A stretch of 64,000 bases of DNA, from contig JAHRBS010000003.1 of NCBI GenBank assembly GCA_024305745.1, forward strand, positions 2,666,001 through 2,730,000. The letters are read 5' to 3'. Under the pieces are notes generated by a model, which ran no database searches, had not been told where the DNA came from, and saw only the letters and a program-made list of their open reading frames with translations. Both the position numbers and the translations under genes were made by a program. Below, in pieces: positions 12,137-23,381 of this stretch (its first letter is position 1; each line of letters starts with the position of its first letter). Source of the DNA: Polyporus tsugae. Its lineage: Eukaryota > Basidiomycota > Agaricomycetes > Polyporales > Polyporaceae.

Positions 12137-12964
12137 ATGCTACTCACTGGCACACAATATCAGTCCATGCCACGCTCACATTCAACCCCCCCTCCCATCG
12201 CCACCCTCCATCACTCCCCTACTCTCCTCGCTTCGTCCTTCGAGAGGACCTCCATCTCTCCTTCGCCTCCGGTCGGTACACTCTTCCTTCTCTCCGTCCA
12301 TGCGACCCCGTTTTCATCCACTGACGCCCTTCCGTCCTAGATTACGCAACCGTCGACGCCCTATTATCCTCACCTAGCGCACGCTCCGCCCATGAGCCAG
12401 GCTCCGCCATACCCATACCAACTGAACAGCGCGATGCCTCCCTACCCCGACGACTCTCAGCCCGGCTTCCCGTCCTCTTCTGCCTCTATGCGCAACATCC
12501 AGCCCATGGCGGTGGTAACGCAACCATACCCCGGACAGGCCAACTACATCATTCACACCGACGACGCGTCAACGAAGCTCTCCGACCGCGTCCACCGAAA
12601 ATGCTACAACTGCCGCATCACCGACACCTCGACTTGGAGGCGATCGAGCCTCACCCCCGGCAAAGTGGTATGTGTGCTTCGTTCCGTCCTCCGCTCGCCA
12701 CGGTCTCCCGCTAATCCCCCGTACCAAATGTAGCTCTGCAACAAGTGTGGCCTGTTCGAGCGCACACACTCGCGCCCGCGGTTGGTGCAGGGCCCACACA
12801 AACGGGGGCCCGCGGTGAACGTTAACCAGTTCAAGCAGCATCACATCGTGCACCCGCAGCTGCCAACGTGCTCGCCCAGCAGCAGCAGCAGCCAAGCACA
12901 ACCAGTTGCCTCTGCTGACCAGGCCGCATCCTCCTCGGCCAGTGGTGGTTACCCCCACGAGTAG
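12137..12964 (+). CDS. GATA-type zinc-finger protein
   Basis: Likely exons are 12137-12271, 12341-12667 and 12734-12964 (230 residues). A shorter form starting at ATG 12392 is possible. The GATA finger is split by the second intron: RKCYNCRITDTSTWRRSS on one side and LCNKCGLFERTHSRPR on the other, giving C-x2-C-x18-C-x2-C with the Trp expected in a type IV finger. The N-terminal part is rich in Pro, Tyr and Gln; the C-terminal part is Ser/Gln-rich with a short CAG-type run. GATA factors bind GATA sites in DNA and in fungi control nitrogen, light or iron responses; which of these applies here cannot be told. The finger and exons 2-3 are firm, while exon 1 is tentative. Confidence 0.85.
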
Positions 12965-12973
12965 GTGCTGTAT

Positions 12974-13033
12974 GGGTGGCTGTCAGTGTTCATGACCGCC
13001 TCGTGAGGGTCACTCAGAGCGAGCGACTGCGCA
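12974..13033. repeat. Dispersed ~60-bp repeat, unit B
   Basis: This is the second unit of the repeat found at 9716-9778, running from TGGCTGTCAG to AGCGACTGCGCA. It starts 10 bases after the stop codon of the GATA gene. Confidence 0.6.
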
Positions 13034-13140
13034 GCGTGCTGGCTGTAGGCGTACTAGTCGCTAGTAGTGTCATTGGCGGTGAAGTGGGACGCGGCACGCC
13101 TGGAAACGACCTTGTCGTCAGGCAATGTTACCCATAGGAT

Positions 13141-13710
13141 AGAAAGGTCAACTGAAATGCACTTCCGAAGTCGTGGATGAGCATGGAGGGTACCTGCTTA
13201 GGGGTTGGTCCCGGTTCAAGTCGTCGACGCATTCCAGAAAGCGCCGCACAGGTAGTATATGGTGTCCGGCTCGCATCAATCATGGCGTAGGTGCCCGGAT
13301 CGGTCAAGCCGGTGCAGTCGTACGTGAAGGTCGTGTAGTCATGCGAGTTGATGTTGGAGAAGCGGGTCTGCACGAGGGTTTGGCGCGAGCCAGTGTACGT
13401 CCCGAACCCGGCCCAGTTCTTGTAGTGGGTTGTGGGGGGGAGGGGGGGTGCTGCTGGAGGTACGAGAGCGCGGACGCGGCATAGCTGTTGGCGTAAGGGG
13501 CAGCGATGTTGAACGCGGACTGCTCGGAGGACGAGCAGCCGTTGAATTGCGCGCGTTTGGTGAGGGCAGGGCGGACCACTGTGAGCTTGCCACCAGGAAG
13601 GGTAGCTACGTGCGACTCGGCGTCCGCGCGGATTGCAGAGACTTCGTTGTCGGCGTTGACGAAGTGGAAGAGGTTCGACGCCACGACGGTATACTGTGCT
13701 CTCGGAGACC
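13141..13710 (-). pseudogene. Relic of M35 peptidyl-Lys metalloendopeptidase
   Basis: The minus strand shows the end of a propeptide (NLFHFVNADNEV, then GGKLTVVRPALTKR) and the start of the mature enzyme (FNGCSSSEQSAF, SYAASALSYLQQH). Both are typical of basidiomycete peptidyl-Lys metalloendopeptidases (deuterolysin family M35). After a G-run frameshift near 13432-13448 the homology continues (YKNW, then FGTYTGSRQTL, NSHDYTTFTYDCTG). A second frameshift near 13260 precedes LCGAFWNAS and a stop. The zinc-binding HExxH is not intact: the matching place reads LIHDFGSAF, so the catalytic Glu and second His are gone. Signal peptide and early propeptide are missing. The copy is clearly dead. Intact enzymes of this family are secreted and cut before Lys. 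Confidence 0.8.
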
Positions 13711-13875
13711 TCATGCCTCGAGTACGACTCCAATACTTTACATGCGGCATCGTTCGACATATGACTCATTGACACGCAGCTGGTGACTTGTTACTATTCA
13801 TACAGAGTCCGGGATATGTAACCAATGACTGCACACAAACCTTGGAGGTACCTGAACCGGCTGAACCAGCAGCAT

Positions 13876-14388
13876 CTACGTTCCCGCCGCGTTGTTCGTA
13901 TCTGCAAAGTACGCGCCCCATTCTTCCCACCTGCCAGAGGCGCATGCGACGAATCAGCCTGGAAACAACTTCCCGCGAGCCTGCCGATCAGCCACTCACC
14001 CAACTGCCGGCGGAAGGTCCGACCACATCATCAACGCGTCGTCCACGAGCGCGAAGTCAGGCATCCCTGTGTCGACATCGTCTCCGGGTTCCACCGCACT
14101 GGCCCGGGCCGCGGTCGCGAGAGTATGGTGCTGTTGAGCGTAGTCGCTCGCGCTTGCCCCGGCTCCGGCTTGTGGGGCGGAGGGAAGGAACGACATCGAC
14201 ATCGACTCGTTGCCAAAGCCCAGCGGCTCCAGGCCGAACATTTGTCCGCCCGCTATGTCGAACTGGTTCAGGTTCTGTCCTTGAACTGCTTGGTTGGCGC
14301 TGACGCAGGGTGCATCGCTACGAGGCCCGAATGATACGCTCGGACTCCGAGCGACGCCACCACGCCGCCGCCTCGGGCACTGGCAGTA
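13876..14388 (-). pseudogene. C-terminal relic of a fungal Zn-cluster-type transcription factor
   Basis: Two minus-strand exons, about 14388-14000 and 13930-13876, join through a GT-AG intron. They read LNQFDIAGGQMFGLEPLGF, a variable linker, DDALMMWSDLPPAVG, and after the intron WEEWGAYFADTNNAAGT and a stop. This resembles the C-terminal tail common in agaricomycete Zn2Cys6 transcription factors, where a MWS-x(n)-EEWGAYF ending recurs. No Zn2Cys6 cluster or fungal_trans domain was found upstream on this strand, so it looks like a 5'-truncated fragment. An alternative is that an upstream exon was missed: a plausible branch point and acceptor (TACTAAT...CAG) lie near 14377-14395. Confidence 0.5.
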
Positions 14389-14390
14389 TT

Positions 14391-17300
14391 AGTACTGGCC
14401 GGGTGCTGCAGCCACTCAGACTCGGGGCCCGTGTGCGATGGCTTACGGCTACGCTCACGGAGCGCGGGATGCAGCAGAGTTCTCAATCCGGCCTTCCTAA
14501 GGCCCCTAGCTAAGCCCAACTTGAACCGTTAGAGCACTCCAGCTGTAGTCCGAGTTCAAGTTCAAGTTCCGCGCCCACCTTGTCCGCGCGGGGACTGACT
14601 ACGTTGCTGTACATGTCTCGCTCGCAGATGATTGGCTTCGAGATTGGCTTTCGGACACGAATCTCTTGGCCGTCCGGCCTTTGGTCCCCGAGCTCGCCGA
14701 CGCGTATTCTCTGATCGTGTCATCCATCCACTGCTGTCGACCGCCGTACGCGCGCCGCGCACCCGCGCATACCCTCGTCGCGACTCGTTGTTCATTGATT
14801 GGACGGCCGGACGTGTAGCATACGGTACGTGCGCAGTCGAGTTCCGCGTTTCCCGAGTGATCCGCCATTTATCATCGTCACGGTGTGTGATCGTACTGAC
14901 TCCGAGCCTCTGCGTCGTCTAGGCCCACCCAAGTTCAAGTTCAGCAAGTTCGGGTGTCCTCCCCTTACCGCAGGGTCCACTGCTGCTTGAAGCTTCGAAG
15001 CAGAACGGGCTTACAACTGCACCCGATGCGTTCGCAATGTCCGTGCGGGTCGGCGCCGGCGCAGAGGGTGGTGTCCGGCCTGCGCGCAGAAGACTTCAAG
15101 ACTCGGACGTGCCGTGAGTGGCACAGGCTAAGACTGGTACTAGCCTAACGTGCGGGGCTCCGGCGGGCGAAAGCTCATTTTGACCAGAAGCTACTGCGAA
15201 AGTCAACTTTGCTTCCGCTCTCGTTACCGACCACGTCTGACTCCGACAATTTGGGTCCTCGACCACTCGAAGCTAAGAGGAAGGGGGGAGGGGGGAGGGG
15301 GAGTCCTCCGTCGCGCCGGAGCTCTGCAGTGGGGTCTCACTGAGATCTCAAGCCTGGAGTGATGATCCCGGGCCCTGGCCACCTGCCGTCCGTCTTCCAT
15401 GCCGCGGGAGAAGACGTGTACGTACGTACGCGCGCGCTATCATGTCTAACCAGGTCCGCTTATCGCTACTTACAGATCCTGCCTCCGTTCCGTGGCACGC
15501 ATCTTGAGTGACGGCCTGCGGTGGCTCCGCGCATCTGCCACGGCCAAGCCCATGCCTCACCCCCTCAGCCCGACCTGGGATGGATCACGGATGGGCGAAC
15601 GCCAGTGCCAGTGGGAGGCAGGGCGATCAGACTCGGACATTTGAAGACTCGGGCCGAGCCTGGTGGGCGAGCTGTTTACGCCCGTGTCTCCGCCGCGCGC
15701 ATCACTCGCCTCCCGTCCGTCCGGCAGGGTGGCCGTGTGTCCTATGTGCCAGTCTTGATCCAAGTTTAATGACGTGCGTGGAGGGGAAATGTGGAACCTG
15801 GGGGCGAGGTGCCTTGCTGCGCGTCAAGCAGCCGTATGTCACCGTCACGCGCAATTGAACATTGCACATGATACTTACTTGACTTGGACTCCTCAGGTTC
15901 GCGCGTCATCGCCGCCGCCGCCGCCGCGACGCAGGAGTTGGAGGCGGAGCCCCTCGGCTCAGGTCCAGGAAGCAGCGACGCCCCAGGTCGGCGATCATGC
16001 AGCATATGATCCACCCCGTAGGGGCAGCGACATGGGCACGACCCGGCCTTCTCTCCGTGTGCGTTTCTCACTACCTGACTCGTCCTCGCGCGCGGCGCTC
16101 ACTGGCAGCCTTGTCACTTTAGCTTCGCATTTCAGACAATACGGTGCGGTCAAGACAATCAGCCGTGCGGCCGCGGCAAACTTGACGTGCCGAGCACTCG
16201 AATGCCAGCCATGTCGGGCTTGATTTCGCGGTCTGGAAAGGGGAACGGGTCATCGTCCGAGCCGGCCGTTCGCTGTCTAATGCCGCGTTTGTCCCGCCCG
16301 ACGTCAGTCGACTCATGCACGATCGCTCGGACCTCGGGGCATGGCCCTCAGGCTAGCTATAGTGCGATAACCATCAGGCACGCCACTCCGACTTCTTGCG
16401 GCCGCGTGGGAGCGCACGAGCCGTCGCCTTCAAGCTGCTTGCCATCCCAAAGTGATAGCCCCGGGCAGAAGACGGTCACTGTGGCCAAGGCTAGAGAACA
16501 ATCGCCGGCGCACGAATTGGAGCTGGAGCTGGAGGCGGCCAGTGGGTGGGCGCAGCATTACAGCAACGTACGTGTATGTCATTCCCCCTCTTCTCGTCGC
16601 GTCTCGGTGATCGTAATGATATGATTTCAATTGTGCGACTCGGCCACACACGCTCGTTGAACGCTCTGATGCGATACCGTTTCCGTCGTTCGCAACGGGG
16701 CGTGCTTCGCTCAGCGATTTCGAGCGGCGGGTGCATTACCGCTATATGCACGCAGCACGCCACCCCCGCTTGATTCGCGGTGCGTCGCACGCCGCGCAAA
16801 TACATATTCCCCTTCCTCTTCTTCTTCTTCTTCTTCTTCTTCTTCTTCTTCCCATTCCCGTTCCTGCTCGCAGCGCTCGACCCGACCCAGTCTGGCCGGG
16901 CTGCTCGAATCCTGTATCGATTCGAGTTCCGTTCCACCACGTTCCGTTCCACCACCGTTCTTAGTACCCCAAGTGCCACTCTGCCACCGTTCCATTTTCA
17001 TTTCGCTTGTCAGTTCGAAGCTCATGAATTGCGTCCTCTCGTAGCATACACGTTCGGTGCCGTGTCCGCCGCCGCCGCGAAGCACCCAGGGAAACAGAAA
17101 CCAGACGGCCCAGTTCCGCGGGGCTTCCTCATCAGGATCGCCGCGCTGATGCCACCCACCCCCCAACCCCCCACCCCCCTTCGCCTTGGAGGGAACTGTC
17201 CGCGGTGGGTAGTGGGAGCTGCCTGGCGGTGGTGGGACAGCAGCGACGTGCAATGGCAATGGCGGTGATGCGAGGCTGAGTCAGACTCTCAGACTCGCGA

Positions 17301-20300
17301 CGAGCGCCGCCGCCGACGTCAGCACGCGCCTCCCTCTCCCCGGTGCCACGGCCGCAGTGTGTGTCTGAGCGGCACGTCCATCGGCCCAAGATGCGCGTCG
17401 CCAGTGCCACTTCCTCCGTAGGATGGGACTTCGAGTCTCGACCGGCGATATCGAGACCTCGAGGGCAAGCCCTTCAGACGTAGAAGGCCGGGGGGTCGTT
17501 GTATAGGGCAACAACGTGAGGCTCGGAGACATGCGCCGCAGCTGTCGAGTGGGAGCGCGCCCGTGCCAGTGGGCCTCTGGGAGGGCGTTCTGTGGTCTGC
17601 GATGGCGCTGCGCATGCCCGGAGGGGGCTAAAAGGGCCGGGCGCCGTCAAAGAAGCGCGTGCGCGCGGGCGTTGCGGAGAAGGCGGAATGCGGAAGGCAG
17701 AAGGCAGAAGGACGAGGAAGCTGCGAGAAGACGGCGCATGCAGGGTCGATGGGCCGCATATGGCTAGATGCCGTATCACCTGGCGCCTGAGCCTGAGCCC
17801 GCCGCGCTCGAGGTCCACTGGCACTGGCAGCTTCTGGATCCGACTCCGAGTCGCAGCGTCGCCTCGCCTTCACTCTCGGAGTGGCACCCCTCTCCTGCGC
17901 GCGAGACGGAGGGGGCGCGAATGTGGGGTTCCTTCTTGCGCGGCTCCTTTTCTCGCAGTGGGCTCGCGCCGTCGCGTCAACCGTGGCAGGTGTGTGACCA
18001 GTTCCACTGGGAGATGCGGCTCAGGCTCACTCGCTGCCCGTGGGGACCGCGACGGTTTCATTTACACACCTGGTCCGCCGGCTTCTTCGAGGGCTCCCAT
18101 GGTGGCACCTTGCCGTCCTCGAGAGTGCACTCCGGTGAATGGGGAGAGCTGCAGATGCCCGAGCCCGACCAGGGAAAGGAAACCGCCAAGTTGCCCGGGC
18201 ACGGTCACGCTGGGATTCGTGCCCTGAATCAAGCAAGACGTCCTGGAGCTCAGTGCGTCGAGCGCGAGGTGGTCGATCACTTACCTCCGCCGCTGTACGT
18301 GAGTATCCGACATACCTTTTGCGATGCACAAGACACCCCGCGAACGCATCGCGGGACGCTTCCCCCCCCCCTCAGGCGGCTTCTCGCGCTCGAGCACGGC
18401 CGGGGCCGCTTCATTACGTGTGGGAAGGAAGCCACATGAAATTGGGGATTGTTGCCGTCGTCGCCCACCGTCCGCGAGAGCTGGGCTCGGTAGGCGGTTG
18501 GAGCGGGTGGTTCGGTGGTCACTAGTTGGTCACTGGTCACTACTCTGTGCTGGAAGTTGGAGCGGGGGACGTCACACCATCAAGGAGGATCGCCCGGCTG
18601 TGCGCAAACACACTCCCGAAAGAGGCAGCCGTCGTGAATCGGGAGACGCTAAAATGGACTCGATCGCTGCGGATGTTCGATGCGTGATGTACAAACGTCA
18701 GCGCATGGCAAATATTGGCCATTCGCGGTTACTTATGCATTTGCCCAAGCAACTTGAACGTGCTGTGCACGCTCGGGATCACCACGCCGGCTAGTATGTA
18801 CTATTGCCCTCCTCCTTCTCCGGTCCCATCTCCTTCAAGCGCCCGCTCTCTCCGTCTGCGCGTTGCGTAAGGCGAGTTGGTAAGAATAATTCCACACCCA
18901 GCGCGAGCCATGATGCAAATGCAACATGTGTAAGTAATATCATTTACGCGGCGCAGCGCCCCATTTGAGGATGTGTCATATGCCGACCTGCCATAAGCGG
19001 CCGCCATTTTCGCACCATGCCTCCCCATCATTGTTAATGAGCCCCTCCAAGATCGTCCCGAGTTCGTCCATCCCACGGCGGCATAGAACGAGACCGCGCC
19101 TGTTGGCTCGGATTTGGCGAGGGACATCAAGAGTACTGGTATTGATACTTGATCTGTATTGGTACAGTGAATATTGGCGGGATAGCGGACGGACTTGAAG
19201 CTCCGGCTGAATTGCCAAGCAACTCTCCCACTGGACTCGGAGGAATCCCGGGGCACTTTTTAATGGGGCAAAGTTTAATGGGGGAAATAAGTATGCTCGT
19301 CGTCGTGGCGATGGACGTGATCGAGCACGGATGCGATAAGTATTGGCACTGATCACAGACCAGGGTGGAACCATGGACCATGCCGTTGAATGCATAAGTA
19401 TTTGGTCGGTTTGCGGCCAAGCCTATCGACATGTGGCATGCGGCAAATACATATTTGCCATTGGCCGCGAGGAAAGAACAGCTCTATTATATAAGCGGAA
19501 CGGATATCTTCAGGGTTTAGGTTTCGGGCGAGATTGCCACTCAACGTGCACGGTATAGTATACGTCAGTGGACTCGTCGGGCACCAACCCAATAGTAAAA
19601 CTTCGGGCCCCGGCAAATTCAACCACATAGTAGCACTATGTAGTCCATTCCGATCTCCACTGATCTGCGGGACAGTGAAGTCCGCTGTTTGTTGATAAGT
19701 TGTGATCATAGTTAGCCCAGGCCAAGCCGCGCCTCGCATGAAGACATCCTCCGCCAAGTTTCGACTGTGCCATCGCGGTAGTAGTGCGACCTCGTAGTAA
19801 CGCGCGTGATGCCGCCCGCATGGCAGATTCGGAAGCCCCTGCGTTCCAGCCCCAGGCAAGGAGCTCAGACGCAGGCCTCTGCTCAGGCGAGCGTTGTCAA
19901 TGTCCAGTTGCAAGGCAGCGGTGTGGCAGACGTGCGAGGCATCATGCGCACGTTACGTTGGCTGCCTAAGTTCAAGTTGGGGAGCGATCATGCCATCACT
20001 GGGCCGCGGGCAGTTGACTTCTCGGAAGCATGCGTGCAAGGGGGTATCTATACTCAACCCAAAGGATTAGGAACCTCCAGAGCCGGTCTCGACGGGCTGA
20101 ATAGAGATATGATAGATGTGATACAGATAGAACTCCGAGTCTAGGCACGGGCCCTCCACCGCCTGAGCCCGGGTGGGGATCGCCGCCGGAAAGCTTGGGT
20201 GTTCGGTAGCCTGAAGGAGTAAGGATGATATTGGGGCGGCGAGGAAGGAACTCGTGCTCACCACTAATCAATGACGGCCCACTTCTGTGACAGACGTTGA

Positions 20301-22891
20301 GTGTCATGACAGTGCGGTTGATGTCAATTCGCAAGCCTGGGGATGATGAGATTGGAGCAGCGGAGGCAAGTGCTGCCCAGGAAGGAAGAGAGATGCCTTT
20401 CCACCCCCTGCCGTGGACGTCGTGATCGATCGCTATTGCATACAGTCGACGACCATCCCGCGTGTGCAGCACAACATGGACCACTTCGCTGGAAGGACGG
20501 GCAGCGCATGAACTGCTCTCGATCATGCGACGGGAGACTTGTGGCAAGAGGGGAACTAGGCGCGCGAAGAATGTGTTCGTCGCAGACGGTTTCCGAGTCG
20601 TCGTCGTAGAATCGAAAGCGGCCGAAGCAAATTCCTGAGCGACATGCACTGATGTCAGTATCATGCATTCATGTACGTATTACTCAGTATCATGTACGTA
20701 GCTTAGTTACGAGCAAGGTGATGGCCCATGGGCCAAGCGCAATCGCGCGCGGTGGCCAAGATCAAGCCTCTGCGTAAGTCAGGAGGGCACCGGTGGCCAG
20801 GCGACATCGCAGCAGCGTCTGGCAGCGTGCGGGATGGGGATGGGGATTGGGCTGCAATCTGAATCTGATGTGCATGATGGGGGGCTGGAGTCTGGATGCG
20901 AGCCCTGGGCCCCTGGCGCGGCGACCAGAACGCGCTGATGGGATCCGGGATCTGGGAAGGTGGACGTGAACACGTGAACTCTAACCACCGAAGGGAGTCG
21001 GACGGACACACAGATGCCGTGCGCCGGCTGGCAATATCGATGCTGCCATCGCACCATCACGCCATCACACGCTCGTGATATCCTATCAGAGCCGTGGGAG
21101 GAGATCTGCAGCCTGAAACGCGACACAAAATGAAGGGCGGCTTCGCCGGGTTCCCGCTCGACCAATTGCTGGGCGTAGCGCGACAGGTGCTCGTCTGGAA
21201 GCAGGGACGTGGTGGGTGGGTTTACGTACCGGAGGGGGGAGTGCACTGGTGAGCTGTGCGTGCTGCACATGGGTGTGTGGGCCGGGTGATGGGATGAGCG
21301 AGCAAGGACGGAGAGGATGCAGTAGGCGTGCCTGTTGTCGATGACAGTATGAATTGAAGGTCTGCGGCTTTCGCCTCCAGAGTTTGGGAAACAAGCTGAT
21401 TGGCAGACGACGGAGTAGAGTAAGTCTGTATGAGATGAGGCCTCCCAGTGAGAACCCCTCCCATTTCCGGCCTTTGTAATCTTTTCCTGTCGAATATATC
21501 TGTAGTATTTGGCTGTATTTAGCGGGAAAAGACGGGAATGATCACATTCAGAGAGAAAAAGCCATTTGGGGGCCTTCGCATTTTGCTGTATATTGTTATC
21601 TTTTTCATTCAAAACTGCTCCGTTTCCCGCTGTCTCAATTGATCCAGGAAGCCTCCGATGCTCCGCTCGTTTCGCACTATTCGGTACGTTGAATGCACTC
21701 TATTGGGGCCACCAAAAATAGATACAGGCGGTGCTACTGGTACTGGGACGAATCCGCGCGCCGCGTACGTCCTACGAGCTCGCGCGCCAGCCCTGCTCCC
21801 CCGCGCTCCCCTCTACGCCTCCTCCATAAGCTCACATGCCCCGCGCCCACCGGCCCATGCCCCGCGCCCACCGGCCCATGCTCCAATCCCGCCCGCGAGT
21901 GCTCCACGCAGATGCTCCTGCCAAGCAGCCTGCGCCATCAAATAGCATTAGTCAGCTCACGCGCGTCGTCCTCCTACGCTACTGATCTGTGTACCTCTTG
22001 TCTTACAGCAGCGTGCGCATGGTGGGAGAGAGAACGCGAGGGGAGCGCGCCAGGGGGGAGATGGTGGGGGAAAGCAAGAAGTGGGTGAAGGGAAGGACAA
22101 TGTTCCCCCATCTTAAATATGTCGGGGATGCTGATGACATCATGAGCAGCATGTTGGTGGTGGGATCGGGCAGTCGACAGTGGACACAGGTTGGGGCAAG
22201 GCGGATAGAAGTAAATTACAACACATGAACCTGGTGTTATACTATAAGTTTCGACATCGGACGGCGCATCAAGCGCCCAGAGTAGTTGTACAAATTGAGA
22301 CGAAGTTGCTATATAAAGTCACCCAAACTACAACTAAGTAGATGGCTTTGATCCGAAATTAGACCCACCAAGCGCCGAGATTGGGAGGCAAAAGATCCCA
22401 ATTGCTCAAATTGGCTCCCAATTGCTGGCAATAGGAGGGGTTCTCACTGGCGATGAGGCACGACTGCAAAGGCGACCTGCGTTGCGACTCGGCGGCCGCT
22501 CATGCTCTGTACCGTAGACAGGCACAAATCGCGGTTTGATGGCTGCCTGGCCACCTCCGGAAAAGTGATTCTTCAGTAGACACTATTCGAGAAAACGTTA
22601 GCTGAGCGTCCGTAAAACGTGATTGGATAATAGCCTCTTGTACCGCTATCATATCCTCTCGGTGTTGTCCGAGCTCCCTCCTCGTCTCCTGTCCAGGCTG
22701 TGAACTCGTCCGCTTTATCCGCCACCACGCCCACGGTACAGCTAAAGTGCCACGTCCACACCACAGCGCAGGTACTGTTCTGTTTGGTACACTTCCTACG
22801 ACGATGGCACGATATGTGTCAAGGGTGAGTCAGCAAAGGACAACACTCTCCGCTCTTCGGTCTCAGGCCCTGTCGCGTGGCTGGGCTACGT
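14391..22891. other. Gene-poor region of about 8.5 kb
   Basis: No gene can be supported here. Frames of up to 277 codons (19996-20664 and 20779-21612 minus, 17768-18439 plus) have no recognisable domain and no consistent splice sites. Low-complexity landmarks are a CTT microsatellite near 16813-16851, AAGTTC repeats near 14553-14570 and 14929-14945, a GGGGGA run near 15280-15300 and an alternating ACGTAC tract near 15418-15432. The stretch may be decayed sequence or regulatory DNA. Confidence 0.45.
16813..16851. repeat. CTT trinucleotide microsatellite
   Basis: An almost pure run of TTC/CTT units, pyrimidine-only on the plus strand. Confidence 0.9.
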
Positions 22892-23207
22892 TGTGGTGGC
22901 GCCCTATCCTTTCGGAGCTCGAACCGGCGGCGTGAGGATAAGACGGAGTACTGCCGTTTATTCGAGAGAAACGGGGGTTTATATACAACTGGATGGTTGT
23001 AGCTACGTCATTGCTTTTAAGTCGAGTCACAGGTGGGATGAACACATTTTCACGTCACTATGTCGTATTGTACAGCGGAAGTAGAGAAACAGTAGTGCTG
23101 CGGAACGGGAATGAGGACATTCAATATCTGGGCATTGAACGCCCATTTTAGGCAGGATACAAACAAGACCAAACTGAACACGACCGAGCCAGGTCTGTGT
23201 GTCAACA
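22892..23207 (-). repeat. 3' LTR of the Ty3/gypsy element
   Basis: This is a 316-bp LTR with TG...CA ends. It differs from the right LTR at about five positions, all transitions (in GGTGGGATG, GGCATTGAACGCCCA, CAAACTGAACACGACC). Confidence 0.95.
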
Positions 23208-23223
23208 CCATCCCCTCTTCTCA
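23208..23223 (-). other. Polypurine tract of the Ty3/gypsy element
   Basis: On the minus strand the bases directly before the 3' LTR read GAGAAGAGGGGATGG, a purine-rich stretch with one T. It sits where the plus-strand primer of a retroelement is expected. Confidence 0.75.
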
Positions 23224-23381
23224 GAACTCGCTCCGCCAAGTCCGTCAGCTGCTGTGCCACCAGGGTCGCGGAGGCAGGGTCATTTCTGTTTTGTTTTGTG
23301 TAAGGTGAGTATAACCAACTAGTGCTTAACCCATACAATGGCTAGTAGGGTTTTTGTGGTGGTGCTGACGTGTCGGCTCTG

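Noticed and set aside
16780..17268. Open frame with a long Phe run
   Set aside because: The run is the CTT microsatellite read in one frame, and there is no other coding evidence.
19996..20664. A 222-codon open frame on the minus strand
   Set aside because: No recognisable motif, no splice support and an unremarkable start context. It could be real but cannot be supported from sequence alone.
20779..21612. A 277-codon open frame on the minus strand
   Set aside because: The translation has no domain-like pattern, is rich in His/Pro/Ser as expected from random GC-rich frames, and overlaps other frames of similar quality.
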